A stretch of DNA of 64,000 nt, taken from positions 1,244,359 to 1,308,358 of the forward strand of contig NZ_CP104202.1 in the NCBI RefSeq assembly GCF_025244685.1. Reading direction: 5' to 3'. The stretch is from Chlorobaculum sp. MV4-Y (GTDB lineage Bacteria; Bacteroidota; Chlorobiia; Chlorobiales; Chlorobiaceae). Made by a program: the position numbers and the translations under genes. Under the pieces are notes generated by a model. That model did no database searches, had not been told where the DNA came from, and was given only the letters and a program-made list of their open reading frames with translations. Numbering within the stretch: the first letter of the stretch is position 1; each line of letters starts with the position of its first letter. This document shows, piece after piece, positions 41,021 through 49,756 of this stretch.

Positions 41021-41336
41021 TCCTGTTGAGATTTGGATTTTGAGCTTGTAAAAAAACTTGTATTCTTTGTAGATATAAATCGTAAGCTTCGCCGTCGAGC
41101 TTATGCAGTGCCCCTCCCGAGACGGCCTTCCGAATGAGCAGTACAGACCCGATGCAACACGACCGACGGAATTGGCGATAGGTGATTTGATTCTACATTT
41201 ACTACTGAACTGGTGTTAAGCGTTCTTTGAGTTAAGCGGCGTGTATTGCCGGGCTATACAGAAAAAAGCTTTCTGCCTTTTTCTGAATTAGGTAGATCAG
41301 TCTAAACATTGGTGGACATCATAATCAGAGGCTGTC
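41021..41336. other. Low-GC spacer with attC-like end, left edge of the island
   Basis: No gene is supported. Composition drops below the backbone. Two GTTAAGC heptamers occur (41215-41221 and 41231-41237); the first is preceded by TGAACTGGT, resembling the 3' end (L'-spacer-R' box GTTRRRY) of an integron attC site. The link to an integron is tentative. Confidence 0.3.
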
Positions 41337-41789
41337 ATGAGCGACGGGATAAAGAAAATTGATTTGATCAAAAACATGGCTGTCTTTCTGGACTTTCGAT
41401 GGTCGTCATCTGTGAGGGATGGCGGCAATAACATCGCTGAGTTTAAAAAGATCAATATTCTTTATGGCCGAAACTATTCGGGAAAAACAACCTTATCACG
41501 GATTTTCAGGGCTCTCGAAACCGGTTCAATCTCAAACAAATATAGTTCACCTGAGTTTCAGCTGTCTTTTGAAGGTGGCAGCAATGCCACGCAAAACTCA
41601 TTAAGCACACATGGTCAAGTCGTTCGGGTTTTCAATGAAGACTTTGTCCGGGACAACCTGCGCTTCATTGTTGATGACGAGCAGACCATCAATTCATTCG
41701 CAATCTTAGGGGAAGACAATACAAAATGAGATACTCCCCAAAAATAGGACGGCTGGTTAAATTGGATCAACGAAAACCCAGCAGTCACT

Positions 41790-42080
41790 ATGAAACAAAC
41801 ACGCCGCAAGTTTACGCCTGAATTCAAAACAAAGGTCGTCCTGGAAGCCCTCAGTGAACGGCTTCCCATGGCAGAACTCGCCCAGAAGCATGAGCTTCAT
41901 CCGAACCAGATCACTCAATGGAAACGGGAGTTCCTCGACAAGGCCTCCGATGTCTTTTCGAAAGGTGAAAAGGCTAGGAAAACCGAGCAGGATTATCAGC
42001 AGGAGAGCGAAGAACTCTACAAAACCATCGGCCAATTGAAGGTTGAGGTCGACTGGCTCAAAAAAAAATTGCAGTCGTAA
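41790..42080 (+). CDS. IS3-family OrfA (copy 1)
   Basis: Transposase N-terminal part, 96 residues: helix-turn-helix (KFTPEFKTKVVLEALSERLP ... LAQKHELHPNQITQWKREFL) plus a leucine-zipper-like helix. Near its end lies an A9 run (42060-42068), a likely programmed -1 frameshift site making an OrfAB fusion. Confidence 0.93.
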   Translation: MKQTRRKFTPEFKTKVVLEALSERLPMAELAQKHELHPNQITQWKREFLDKASDVFSKGEKARKTEQDYQQESEELYKTIGQLKVEVDWLKKKLQS

Positions 42081-42103
42081 AATCGCTCTCGGAACGACGC
42101 TCC

Positions 42104-42943
42104 ATGGTTGAGAAAGAACATAGCGGTATCAGCATGCAACGCCAGTGCGACCTGCTTTCGATCCACCGATCAGGCCTGTATTATCAGCCGATAAAGACCT
42201 CGAAGCTGAATCGTGAGCTCATGCGGCTGATTGATGAGCAGTACCTGCTGAGGCCATACTACGGCGTTTACCGTATGTGGCAATGGCTGAGTATGGACAA
42301 AGGCTACAAGATCAACCTCAAACGGGTACGGCGGCTCTATCGCCTTATGGGTCTGGAAGCCATCGGCCCCAAGCCGAACACCTCGAAACCGGCGCCGGGC
42401 CATAAGGTCTATCCGTATCTGCTCCGGGGACTTGCGATCAAGCACAGCGACCATGTTTGGGCAACTGATATCACCTATGTGCCGATGGCCCATGGATTCA
42501 TGTACCTGATGGCCATCATCGACCTGAAAAGCCGCTATGTGCTGAACTGGTCGGTGTCGAATACCATGGATGCCAAATGGTGTGCCGAGGTCTTGCTTGA
42601 AGCCGTGCGGTTGCACGGGGCACCCAAGATTCTCAACACCGATCAGGGCAGCCAGTTCACCAGCGAGGTCTTTGCCGAAGCCGTCATCACAGAGTCCAAG
42701 TCTGCACTCTCCATGGATGGCAAAGGCCGAGCAATTGACAACGTCTTCATCGAACGGTTATGGCGGAGCGTCAAGTATGAGTACATTTACCTGAACCCAC
42801 CAGCCGATGGTCTCGAACTCTACAAAGGCCTGAAGCATTGGTTCAACGACTACAACACGGTTCGTCGCCACAAAGCGCTTGATGGTCAGGTTCCGGCAAA
42901 AGTCTATTCTGCCAATAAACGACTGATTCCGAAAGCCGCATGA
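42104..42943 (+). CDS. IS3-family OrfB, DDE integrase domain (copy 1)
   Basis: Catalytic part, 279 residues. It has an HTH_21-like N-terminus and an rve-type DDE core: Asp in HVWATDITYVP, Asp in LNTDQGSQFTS, and Glu in AIDNVFIERLWRSVKYE. The frame is open upstream into the A9 slip site of orfA, consistent with synthesis as an OrfAB fusion. All three acidic residues are present, so the element may be active. Confidence 0.94.
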   Translation: MVEKEHSGISMQRQCDLLSIHRSGLYYQPIKTSKLNRELMRLIDEQYLLRPYYGVYRMWQWLSMDKGYKINLKRVRRLYRLMGLEAIGPKPNTSKPAPGHKVYPYLLRGLAIKHSDHVWATDITYVPMAHGFMYLMAIIDLKSRYVLNWSVSNTMDAKWCAEVLLEAVRLHGAPKILNTDQGSQFTSEVFAEAVITESKSALSMDGKGRAIDNVFIERLWRSVKYEYIYLNPPADGLELYKGLKHWFNDYNTVRRHKALDGQVPAKVYSANKRLIPKAA

Positions 42944-44104
42944 ACAAACTTATTTTCTCTCGATAGCTGTCCTATAACTGGGGAGTACCTCAAAACTTGA
43001 GGAAGAGATCGAAAAGTATGAAGCCGAACTTGGGAACGAAGAGGACAAGTCTGGATTGTTGGGAGAACTCCTCCGGGCTGAAGAAAAATTTAAAAAAGCT
43101 CGAAAAGCTCATGATGATAAATTGTTAGAATTGGAGGGAAAGTTACGTAACAAAGCCAATAAGGCCGACTCTGGAATTAAGCACAATAAATCGTTTGGAG
43201 ATGCCAACTACAATGTTCAAAAAATAAAAACAGACATCTCTACTGTTATTCAAGATACTTATTCACCGATCACTGATGATCAGGTGGGTAAGTTTCATGA
43301 CCTCCTCAGAGAAGAACCTAAATCGGAGATTTCTGAATCATCCTCATTCAACCTTCAATATTCTGCGATTGCTTCAAAGGCTAAAGAGCTAATCGAAAAA
43401 AAGATTCAGGCATCTGATCCAATTCAAGAATTGCTAAACGATGCAGCTCTGGCAACGTGGGTAAGGACTGGTCGTGGGCACCATCAAGAGAAAAGAGATA
43501 AGTGTGCATTTTGTGGCAGCGACCTACCTAAGGATTTGTGGGAGAAGCTGGACAAGCATTTTAATCAGGAGTCCGAAGTGCTTCGTCAAGCATTGGAAAA
43601 TCTACTTGAATCGATTGAACATGAGCGATCCCGAGTTACCAATCTACTGAAAATCAAGAACTCGGATTTCTACTCCAAATTTGCTGCTGGATTAGATGCA
43701 TTGGCAGAACAGTTATCAACCCTATCAACATCTTACTGTGATAGCCTAGACGCCATAAAAGAACAGGCTGAGAAACGAAAAGAAGACATTTTTACACCTC
43801 TCGAATTTGATGCACCTGAGTCGGGTGAAGAAGATTTGAATGCGGTTAGGGATTCGTTTGAACAACTCAGAAACGAGTCAAATCGGTTTACAGCTTCGCT
43901 TAGCGCCGACCAATCGAAAGCTTGTGCGGCTCTCCGGCTTCATGAAGTCTATACATTCATAAACGACATCAAATATGACGATGAGTGTAAAGCCATTGAT
44001 GCGCTGAATGAAGCCATGAGAAAAGCGGAAAAATCTAAGAATGAGATACTCCCCAAAAATAGGACGGCTGGTTAAATTGGATCAACAAAAACCCAGCAGT
44101 CACT

Positions 44105-44395
44105 ATGAAACAAACACGCCGCAAGTTTACGCCTGAATTCAAAACAAAGGTCGTCCTGGAAGCCCTCAGTGAACGGCTTCCCATGGCAGAACTCGCCCAG
44201 AAGCATGAGCTTCATCCGAACCAGATCACTCAATGGAAACGGGAGTTCCTCGACAAGGCCTCCGATGTCTTTTCGAAAGGTGAAAAGGCTAGGAAAACCG
44301 AGCAGGATTATCAGCAGGAGAGCGAAGAACTCTACAAAACCATCGGCCAATTGAAGGTTGAGGTCGACTGGCTCAAAAAAAAATTGCAGTCGTAA
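44105..44395 (+). CDS. IS3-family OrfA (copy 2)
   Basis: Identical in translation to OrfA of copy 1 (96 residues), with the same A9 slip site near its end. Confidence 0.93.
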   Translation: MKQTRRKFTPEFKTKVVLEALSERLPMAELAQKHELHPNQITQWKREFLDKASDVFSKGEKARKTEQDYQQESEELYKTIGQLKVEVDWLKKKLQS

Positions 44396-44418
44396 AATCG
44401 CTCTCGGAACGACGCTCC

Positions 44419-45258
44419 ATGGTTGAGAAAGAACATAGCGGTATCAGCATGCAACGCCAGTGCGACCTGCTTTCGATCCACCGATCAGGCCTGTATTATC
44501 AGCCGATAAAGACCTCGAAGCTGAATCGTGAGCTCATGCGGCTGATTGATGAGCAGTACCTGCTGAGGCCATACTACGGCGTTTACCGTATGTGGCAATG
44601 GCTGAGTATGGACAAAGGCTACAAGATCAACCTCAAACGGGTACGGCGGCTCTATCGCCTTATGGGTCTGGAAGCCATCGGCCCCAAGCCGAACACCTCG
44701 AAACCGGCGCCGGGCCATAAGGTCTATCCGTATCTGCTCCGGGGACTTGCGATCAAGCACAGCGACCATGTTTGGGCAACTGATATCACCTATGTGCCGA
44801 TGGCCCATGGATTCATGTACCTGATGGCCATCATCGACCTGAAAAGCCGCTATGTGCTGAACTGGTCGGTGTCGAATACCATGGATGCCAAATGGTGTGC
44901 CGAGGTCTTGCTTGAAGCCGTGCGGTTGCACGGGGCACCCAAGATTCTCAACACCGATCAGGGCAGCCAGTTCACCAGCGAGGTCTTTGCCGAAGCCGTC
45001 ATCACAGAGTCCAAGTCTGCACTCTCCATGGATGGCAAAGGCCGAGCAATTGACAACGTCTTCATCGAACGGTTATGGCGGAGCGTCAAGTATGAGTACA
45101 TTTACCTGAACCCACCAGCCGATGGTCTCGAACTCTACAAAGGCCTGAAGCATTGGTTCAACGACTACAACACGGTTCGTCGCCACAAAGCGCTTGATGG
45201 TCAGGTTCCGGCAAAAGTCTATTCTGCCAATAAACGACTGATTCCGAAAGCCGCATGA
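44419..45258 (+). CDS. IS3-family OrfB (copy 2)
   Basis: Identical in translation to OrfB of copy 1 (279 residues), DDE residues intact. Confidence 0.94.
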   Translation: MVEKEHSGISMQRQCDLLSIHRSGLYYQPIKTSKLNRELMRLIDEQYLLRPYYGVYRMWQWLSMDKGYKINLKRVRRLYRLMGLEAIGPKPNTSKPAPGHKVYPYLLRGLAIKHSDHVWATDITYVPMAHGFMYLMAIIDLKSRYVLNWSVSNTMDAKWCAEVLLEAVRLHGAPKILNTDQGSQFTSEVFAEAVITESKSALSMDGKGRAIDNVFIERLWRSVKYEYIYLNPPADGLELYKGLKHWFNDYNTVRRHKALDGQVPAKVYSANKRLIPKAA

Positions 45259-45480
45259 ACAAACTTATTTTCTCTCGATAGCTGTCCTATAACTGGGGAG
45301 TACCTCAGTTCCAGAAATGAGAACAGTTGCAAAATTTATCCTACAAAAAATTCAGGAGAAAGATCAAGATCAATATGCTGCCTTGCTCCAAAGTATTGGC
45401 GAACAAGACGTCTAACCAAGCGTTTCACAGGACAACTTATAAGCTGCACTTTGCAAATTTCTGATACACGAAGAATTAGA

Positions 45481-45834
45481 TTACTTGCTGTCCGTCTCTT
45501 TCGATTCCACCCCGCTTCCCGCTCTCTCCGTCACCTCCAGCTTGCCGACTCGCAACGTGCCGATGTCGAGCGTTTCGATCTTCGCTTTTTTTACGAAGAG
45601 GCGGCCAATGACGAGGCGGCCAATGACGAGGCGGGCGATAGCCAGCGCGCCAATCGCGAGTGCGCCAATGCTGAGCGCTCCGATGGCAAGTGCACCGATG
45701 GCCGTCGCGCCGGACGAGATTGCCGGAAACGCTCGCGGCTTGCCGATTGGAGACACAGCATTGTCGGCTTCGCTGTGTGATGACTGATAATGCTCGCGGC
45801 CGATCATAGGTCGGCGATGAAGAAAGGTTTTCAT
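45481..45834 (-). CDS. Pentapeptide-periodic AIGAL-repeat protein
   Basis: A 117-residue protein of unknown function. A short N-terminus (MKTFLHRRPMIGREHYQSSH) is followed by about 11 five-residue units of the type A-I-G-A-L / V-I-G-R-L / T-L-D-I-G (from about residue 44 to 100). Such a period fits a right-handed beta-solenoid like pentapeptide-repeat proteins. Similar AIGAL-rich proteins occur in many bacteria without an assigned role. The plus strand is also open here because of the repeated codons, but the minus-strand product has the more regular repeat. It is divergent from nifH. Confidence 0.65.
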   Translation of the reverse strand: MKTFLHRRPMIGREHYQSSHSEADNAVSPIGKPRAFPAISSGATAIGALAIGALSIGALAIGALAIARLVIGRLVIGRLFVKKAKIETLDIGTLRVGKLEVTERAGSGVESKETDSK

Positions 45835-46320
45835 GGCTGGGGGGATTTCTGAAGTCGTTAGATGTTCATATCCGGTGCTATCGGCCACTCGCCAAGCAGA
45901 CAACAGGCCAACCACCATCTTTTCAGCTCCAACACCGACACATCTGCAACGGTTCCTCATCGAAAAAGCACAAAACCGCAATTTCCTACGTTTTCGTTGC
46001 TTCCTTGAATAATTCTCGCCGAAACGCCCGGCTCTCCTGATAACCGGTTACAGAAATCCCTGAAATGTGACTCGAAGAGGCGTCCTGACCCAAATGATAG
46101 CGGGTACGACGCTAATCACAATTCCTACCATTTTGTAACCGACACCTCCTTTCTACACAATTGTAGGTAACTCGCCTATCTGTTTTCCACCTGGCACAAA
46201 AACAAGAGTCTGGCCACGGCATCGATCCCGCAAACCCTCGAATCGTTAACTCGATTTCCTGCAACAGGTTACCGCTTCAACTCAAAATATCTCAAATAAA
46301 ATCAGCCGATTTCCTCACTT
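45835..46320. promoter_or_regulatory. Divergent regulatory region upstream of nifH
   Basis: About 490 bases with no supported gene. It holds a perfect palindrome TAACCGGTTA (46041-46050) and an inverted repeat CTACA-CAAT-TGTAG (46153-46166). Related GTAACC/GGTTACC motifs occur at 46135-46140, 46166-46171 and 46267-46273. No canonical NifA upstream site (TGT-N10-ACA) was found by eye. These repeats are candidate binding sites of a nif regulator. Confidence 0.45.
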
Positions 46321-46335
46321 TGGCACAGCAATTGC
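46321..46335 (+). promoter_or_regulatory. Sigma-54 (-24/-12) promoter of nifH
   Basis: TGGCAC-AGCAA-TTGC matches the sigma-54 consensus TGGCAC-N5-TTGC exactly, 86 bases before the nifH ATG. It is the expected target of the NifA encoded at 39320-40942. Confidence 0.92.
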
Positions 46336-46342
46336 TCATTAA

Positions 46343-47245
<903 letters not shown>

Positions 47246-47318
47246 CCGGCCGACGATCAGTCGCAAAAAACCGTAATCTCTTAAAATTATAGCATTTAAC
47301 AAAGAGGAGAACACACAC

Positions 47319-47669
47319 ATGTTAATGATCAGAACCATCGTCAGGCCGGAAAAAGTACAGGATGTCATGCAGGGCCTGCTTGACGCCGGTTACCCGGCAG
47401 TCACCAAAATCTCGGTCGTTGGCCGGGGCAAGCAACGCGGTCTGCGCGTCGGCGATGTGGTCTATGACGAACTGCCGAAAGAGATGCTGTTCCTCGTCGT
47501 GCCGGACGCCGACAAGGACTTCGTCATCCGCGCCATCATGGACAACGCCAAGACCGGCGACGGCAAGTTCGGTGACGGTAAAATCTTCGTGTCGGCTGTC
47601 GAAGAGGTCTATACGATCAGCTCTGGAATGAAGGAAAGCGAGACGCTGCTCGAAGCAAAGGAGGCCTGA
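47319..47669 (+). CDS. nifI1: NifI1, PII-like nitrogenase regulator
   Basis: PII-superfamily protein (116 residues) encoded between nifH and nifD, as in methanogens and other groups. With NifI2 it forms a hetero-oligomer that binds and inhibits NifDK when ammonium is present and is relieved by 2-oxoglutarate. The sequence begins MLMIRTIVRPEKVQDVMQGL and has the PII core TKISVVGRGKQRGLRVG and GDGKIFVSAVEEVYTI. A ribosome-binding site AAAGAGGAGA lies upstream. Its stop overlaps the nifI2 start (TGATGA). Confidence 0.93.
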   Translation: MLMIRTIVRPEKVQDVMQGLLDAGYPAVTKISVVGRGKQRGLRVGDVVYDELPKEMLFLVVPDADKDFVIRAIMDNAKTGDGKFGDGKIFVSAVEEVYTISSGMKESETLLEAKEA

Positions 47670-48047
47670 TGAAAGAGATCATTTCAGTCATACGCATCAA
47701 CAAGGTGAACGAAACCAAGGAAAGCGCTCATCGACGCTGGCATCCCGGCCTTTACGGCCACCGGCAGGGTGATGGGACGCGGCAAGGGCCAGGTTCACTT
47801 CGATATTCTTCAGGGCGCCGAAGCCGGTCATCCGGAAGCGATTGCCCAGCTCGGTAACGCTCCGAGGCTTGTTGCCAAGAGAATCCTGACCGTGGTGGTT
47901 CCCGATGATCTCTGCCAGACGGCTATCGACACGATCATCAAAACCAACCAGACCGGCAAGCCGGGAGACGGCAAGATTTTCGTGACGCCGATTCTCGACA
48001 CCGTCAGGGTCAGAACCGGAGAGGAAGGCGACTTAGCGCTTAACTGA
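47669..48047 (+). pseudogene. nifI2: NifI2, PII-like regulator, frameshifted
   Basis: The second nif PII protein is broken by a +1 shift. The first frame reads MKEIISVIRINKVNETKES and then runs into nonsense. The conserved continuation (LIDAGIPAFTATGRVMGRGK ... GDGKIFVTPILDTVRVRTGE) is in the next frame to 48047. One extra A in the AAA at 47721-47723 explains it: removing it gives NETKEALIDAGIPAF. The T-loop and C-terminal core are otherwise intact, so the change is recent or a sequencing error. If real, no functional NifI1/NifI2 complex would be made. Confidence 0.88.
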
Positions 48048-48094
48048 GGCAGAACAAAGACAATACTTTAAAGGTGTAAACGGAGAACATTAGC

Positions 48095-49726
48095 ATGGAG
48101 GCGAAAGTACTCATACCAGATCCTTCCAAAATCAAGGAGGAACTGATCAATAAATACCCGGCCAAGGTCGCCAAAAAGCGCAGCAAGTCGATCGTGATCA
48201 ACGACCCGGAGACGGTTCCCGAGGTGCAGGCCAACGTTCGTACGGTGCCGGGTATCATCACGCAGCGCGGCTGCGCCTACGCAGGCTGCAAGGGCGTGGT
48301 GCTCGGCCCGACGCGCGATATCGTGAACATCGTTCACGGCCCGATCGGCTGCAGCTTTTACGCATGGCTGACCCGCCGTAACCAGACCAGACCGGAAACC
48401 CCGGAGCATGAAAACTACATCACCTACTGCTTCTCGACCGACATGCAGGAAGAGCACGTGGTGTTCGGTGGTGAAAAGAAGCTGAAGGTGGCGATCCAGG
48501 AGGCCTATGACCTCTTCCACCCGAAAGCCATCGCGATCTTCTCGACCTGCCCGGTCGGCCTCATCGGTGACGACGTACAAGCCGTGTCGCGAGAGATGAA
48601 GGAGAAGCTCGGCGACTGCAACGTCTTCGGCTTCAGCTGCGAAGGCTACCGCGGCGTCAGTCAGTCGGCTGGTCACCACATCGCCAACAACGGTGTGTTC
48701 AAGCACATGGTCGGCAACAACAACGAAGTCAAACCCGGCAAGTTCAAGCTGAACCTGCTCGGCGAGTACAACATCGGCGGCGACGCTTTCGAAATCGAGC
48801 GTCTGCTCGAGAAGTGCGGCATCACGCTCGTTGCCTCCTTCAGCGGCAACTCGACGGTTGGAGCCATCGAGAACGCGCACACGGCTGACCTCAACGTCAT
48901 CATGTGCCACCGCTCGATCAACTACATGGGCGACATGATGGAGACCAAGTACGGCATTCCATGGATGAAGGTCAACTTCGTCGGCGCTGAATCGACCGCA
49001 AAGTCGCTGCACAAGATCGCCGAGTATTTCGGTGACGAGGAGCTGAAAGCCCGCGTCGAAGAGGTGATTGCCGAAGAGGTTCCCGCAGTCAAGGCGATCA
49101 TCGACGAGATCCGCCCGCGCACCGAAGGCAAAACCGCCATGCTGTTCGTCGGCGGCTCGCGCGCGCACCACTACCAGGATCTGTTCTCGGAGCTTGGCAT
49201 GACAACGCTCGCCGCTGGTTACGAGTTCGCTCACCGCGATGACTACGAAGGCCGCGAAGTGCTGCCCAAAATCAAGATCGATGCCGACAGCAAGAACATT
49301 GAGGAGCTGAAGGTCACCGCCGATCCCGAGCTGTACAACCCGAGAAAAACCGAAGCCGAACTCGAAGAGTTGAAAGCCAAGGGCCTTGAGATCAACGGCT
49401 ACGAAGGCATGATGAAACAGATGATGAAAAAGACCCTCGTGGTCGATGACGTCAGCCACTACGAGTCCGAAAAGCTCATCGAGCTGTACAAGCCCGACAT
49501 CTTCTGCGCCGGTATCAAGGAGAAGTATGTCGTCCAGAAGATGGGAGTGCCGCTCAAGCAGCTTCACAGCTACGATTACGGCGGTCCCTACACCGGCTTC
49601 AAGGGTGCGGTGAACTTCTACAAGGACATCGACCGCATGGTCAACAACCCGGTCTGGAAGATGATTAAAGCGCCCTGGGAGAAAGCTGAATCGGATTCGC
49701 TGGAAGCCAGCTACGTCGCATCATAA
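48095..49726 (+). CDS. nifD: Nitrogenase MoFe protein alpha chain NifD
   Basis: Alpha subunit of dinitrogenase, 543 residues. P-cluster ligands are Cys60, Cys86 and Cys152 (QRGCAYAGC, GPIGCSFYAW, FSTCPVGLIGDD). FeMo-co ligands are Cys271 (VIMCHRSINY) and His491 (KQLHSYDYGGPYTGFKGA). An additional segment at about residues 390-445 is typical of the clostridial/Chlorobi-type NifD. A GGAG ribosome-binding site precedes the ATG. All catalytic positions are intact. Confidence 0.98.
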   Translation: MEAKVLIPDPSKIKEELINKYPAKVAKKRSKSIVINDPETVPEVQANVRTVPGIITQRGCAYAGCKGVVLGPTRDIVNIVHGPIGCSFYAWLTRRNQTRPETPEHENYITYCFSTDMQEEHVVFGGEKKLKVAIQEAYDLFHPKAIAIFSTCPVGLIGDDVQAVSREMKEKLGDCNVFGFSCEGYRGVSQSAGHHIANNGVFKHMVGNNNEVKPGKFKLNLLGEYNIGGDAFEIERLLEKCGITLVASFSGNSTVGAIENAHTADLNVIMCHRSINYMGDMMETKYGIPWMKVNFVGAESTAKSLHKIAEYFGDEELKARVEEVIAEEVPAVKAIIDEIRPRTEGKTAMLFVGGSRAHHYQDLFSELGMTTLAAGYEFAHRDDYEGREVLPKIKIDADSKNIEELKVTADPELYNPRKTEAELEELKAKGLEINGYEGMMKQMMKKTLVVDDVSHYESEKLIELYKPDIFCAGIKEKYVVQKMGVPLKQLHSYDYGGPYTGFKGAVNFYKDIDRMVNNPVWKMIKAPWEKAESDSLEASYVAS

Positions 49727-49756
49727 GATGTAAAATATTATAAAGGAGAATAATCG

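Larger units (their letters stand above)
41727..42992 (+). mobile_element. IS3-family insertion sequence, copy 1
   Basis: A 1266-bp element with imperfect terminal repeats: left TGAGATACTCCCCAAAAATA, right end reverse complement TGAGGTACTCCCCAGTTATA, continuing to the shared GGAC(G/A)GCT. A 3-bp target duplication AAA flanks it (41724-41726 and 42993-42995), as usual for IS3 elements. It encodes orfA and orfB. It interrupts the ATPase gene cleanly, and excision restores the frame. Confidence 0.95.
44042..45307 (+). mobile_element. IS3-family insertion sequence, copy 2
   Basis: Same 1266-bp element in the same orientation, 2315 bp after copy 1. The only difference I noticed is G41772 (copy 1) versus A44087 (copy 2), upstream of orfA. 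The flanks do not match (GAA on the left, GTT on the right), so no target duplication remains. A deletion next to this copy, or recombination with a lost third copy, is the likely reason. It explains the missing ATPase segment. Confidence 0.95.
41337..45415 (+). pseudogene. AAA_13-type ATPase gene with zinc-hook motif, split by two IS copies
   Basis: Three gene fragments remain. Fragment 1 (41337-41726) encodes the N-terminal P-loop domain with Walker A GRNYSGKTT at residues 44-52. Fragment 2 (42993-44041) continues in the same frame once IS copy 1 and one AAA duplicate are removed. It is coiled-coil-rich and carries KCAFCGSDLP (at about 43500), like the Cys pair of RloC-type/AAA_13 ATPases. 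Fragment 3 (45308-45415) is 35 codons ending GEQDV, apparently the C-terminus. The ABC signature, Walker B and any nuclease end are missing. RloC/PrrC relatives act in phage defence; that role is inference. Low GC suggests horizontal transfer. Confidence 0.75.

Noticed and set aside
45590-45730. Short direct repeats that could suggest a CRISPR or satellite
   Set aside because: The 15-bp period is in frame with a five-residue protein repeat; no spacer/repeat structure of CRISPR size.
45485-45787. Plus-strand open frame over the AIGAL gene, with SAPMA-like repeats
   Set aside because: Its repeat (SAP/ASAPM) is a by-product of the minus-strand AIGAL codons; the minus strand gives the cleaner solenoid pattern. 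Not fully excluded.
45982-46320. Canonical NifA upstream activator TGT-N10-ACA
   Set aside because: Candidate TGT triplets here lack ACA at the right distance (nearest has N12).
48068-49567. A 499-codon open frame on the minus strand opposite nifD
   Set aside because: It mirrors codon bias of the highly expressed, GC-rich nifD; no start context, no family and the opposite strand is a certain gene.
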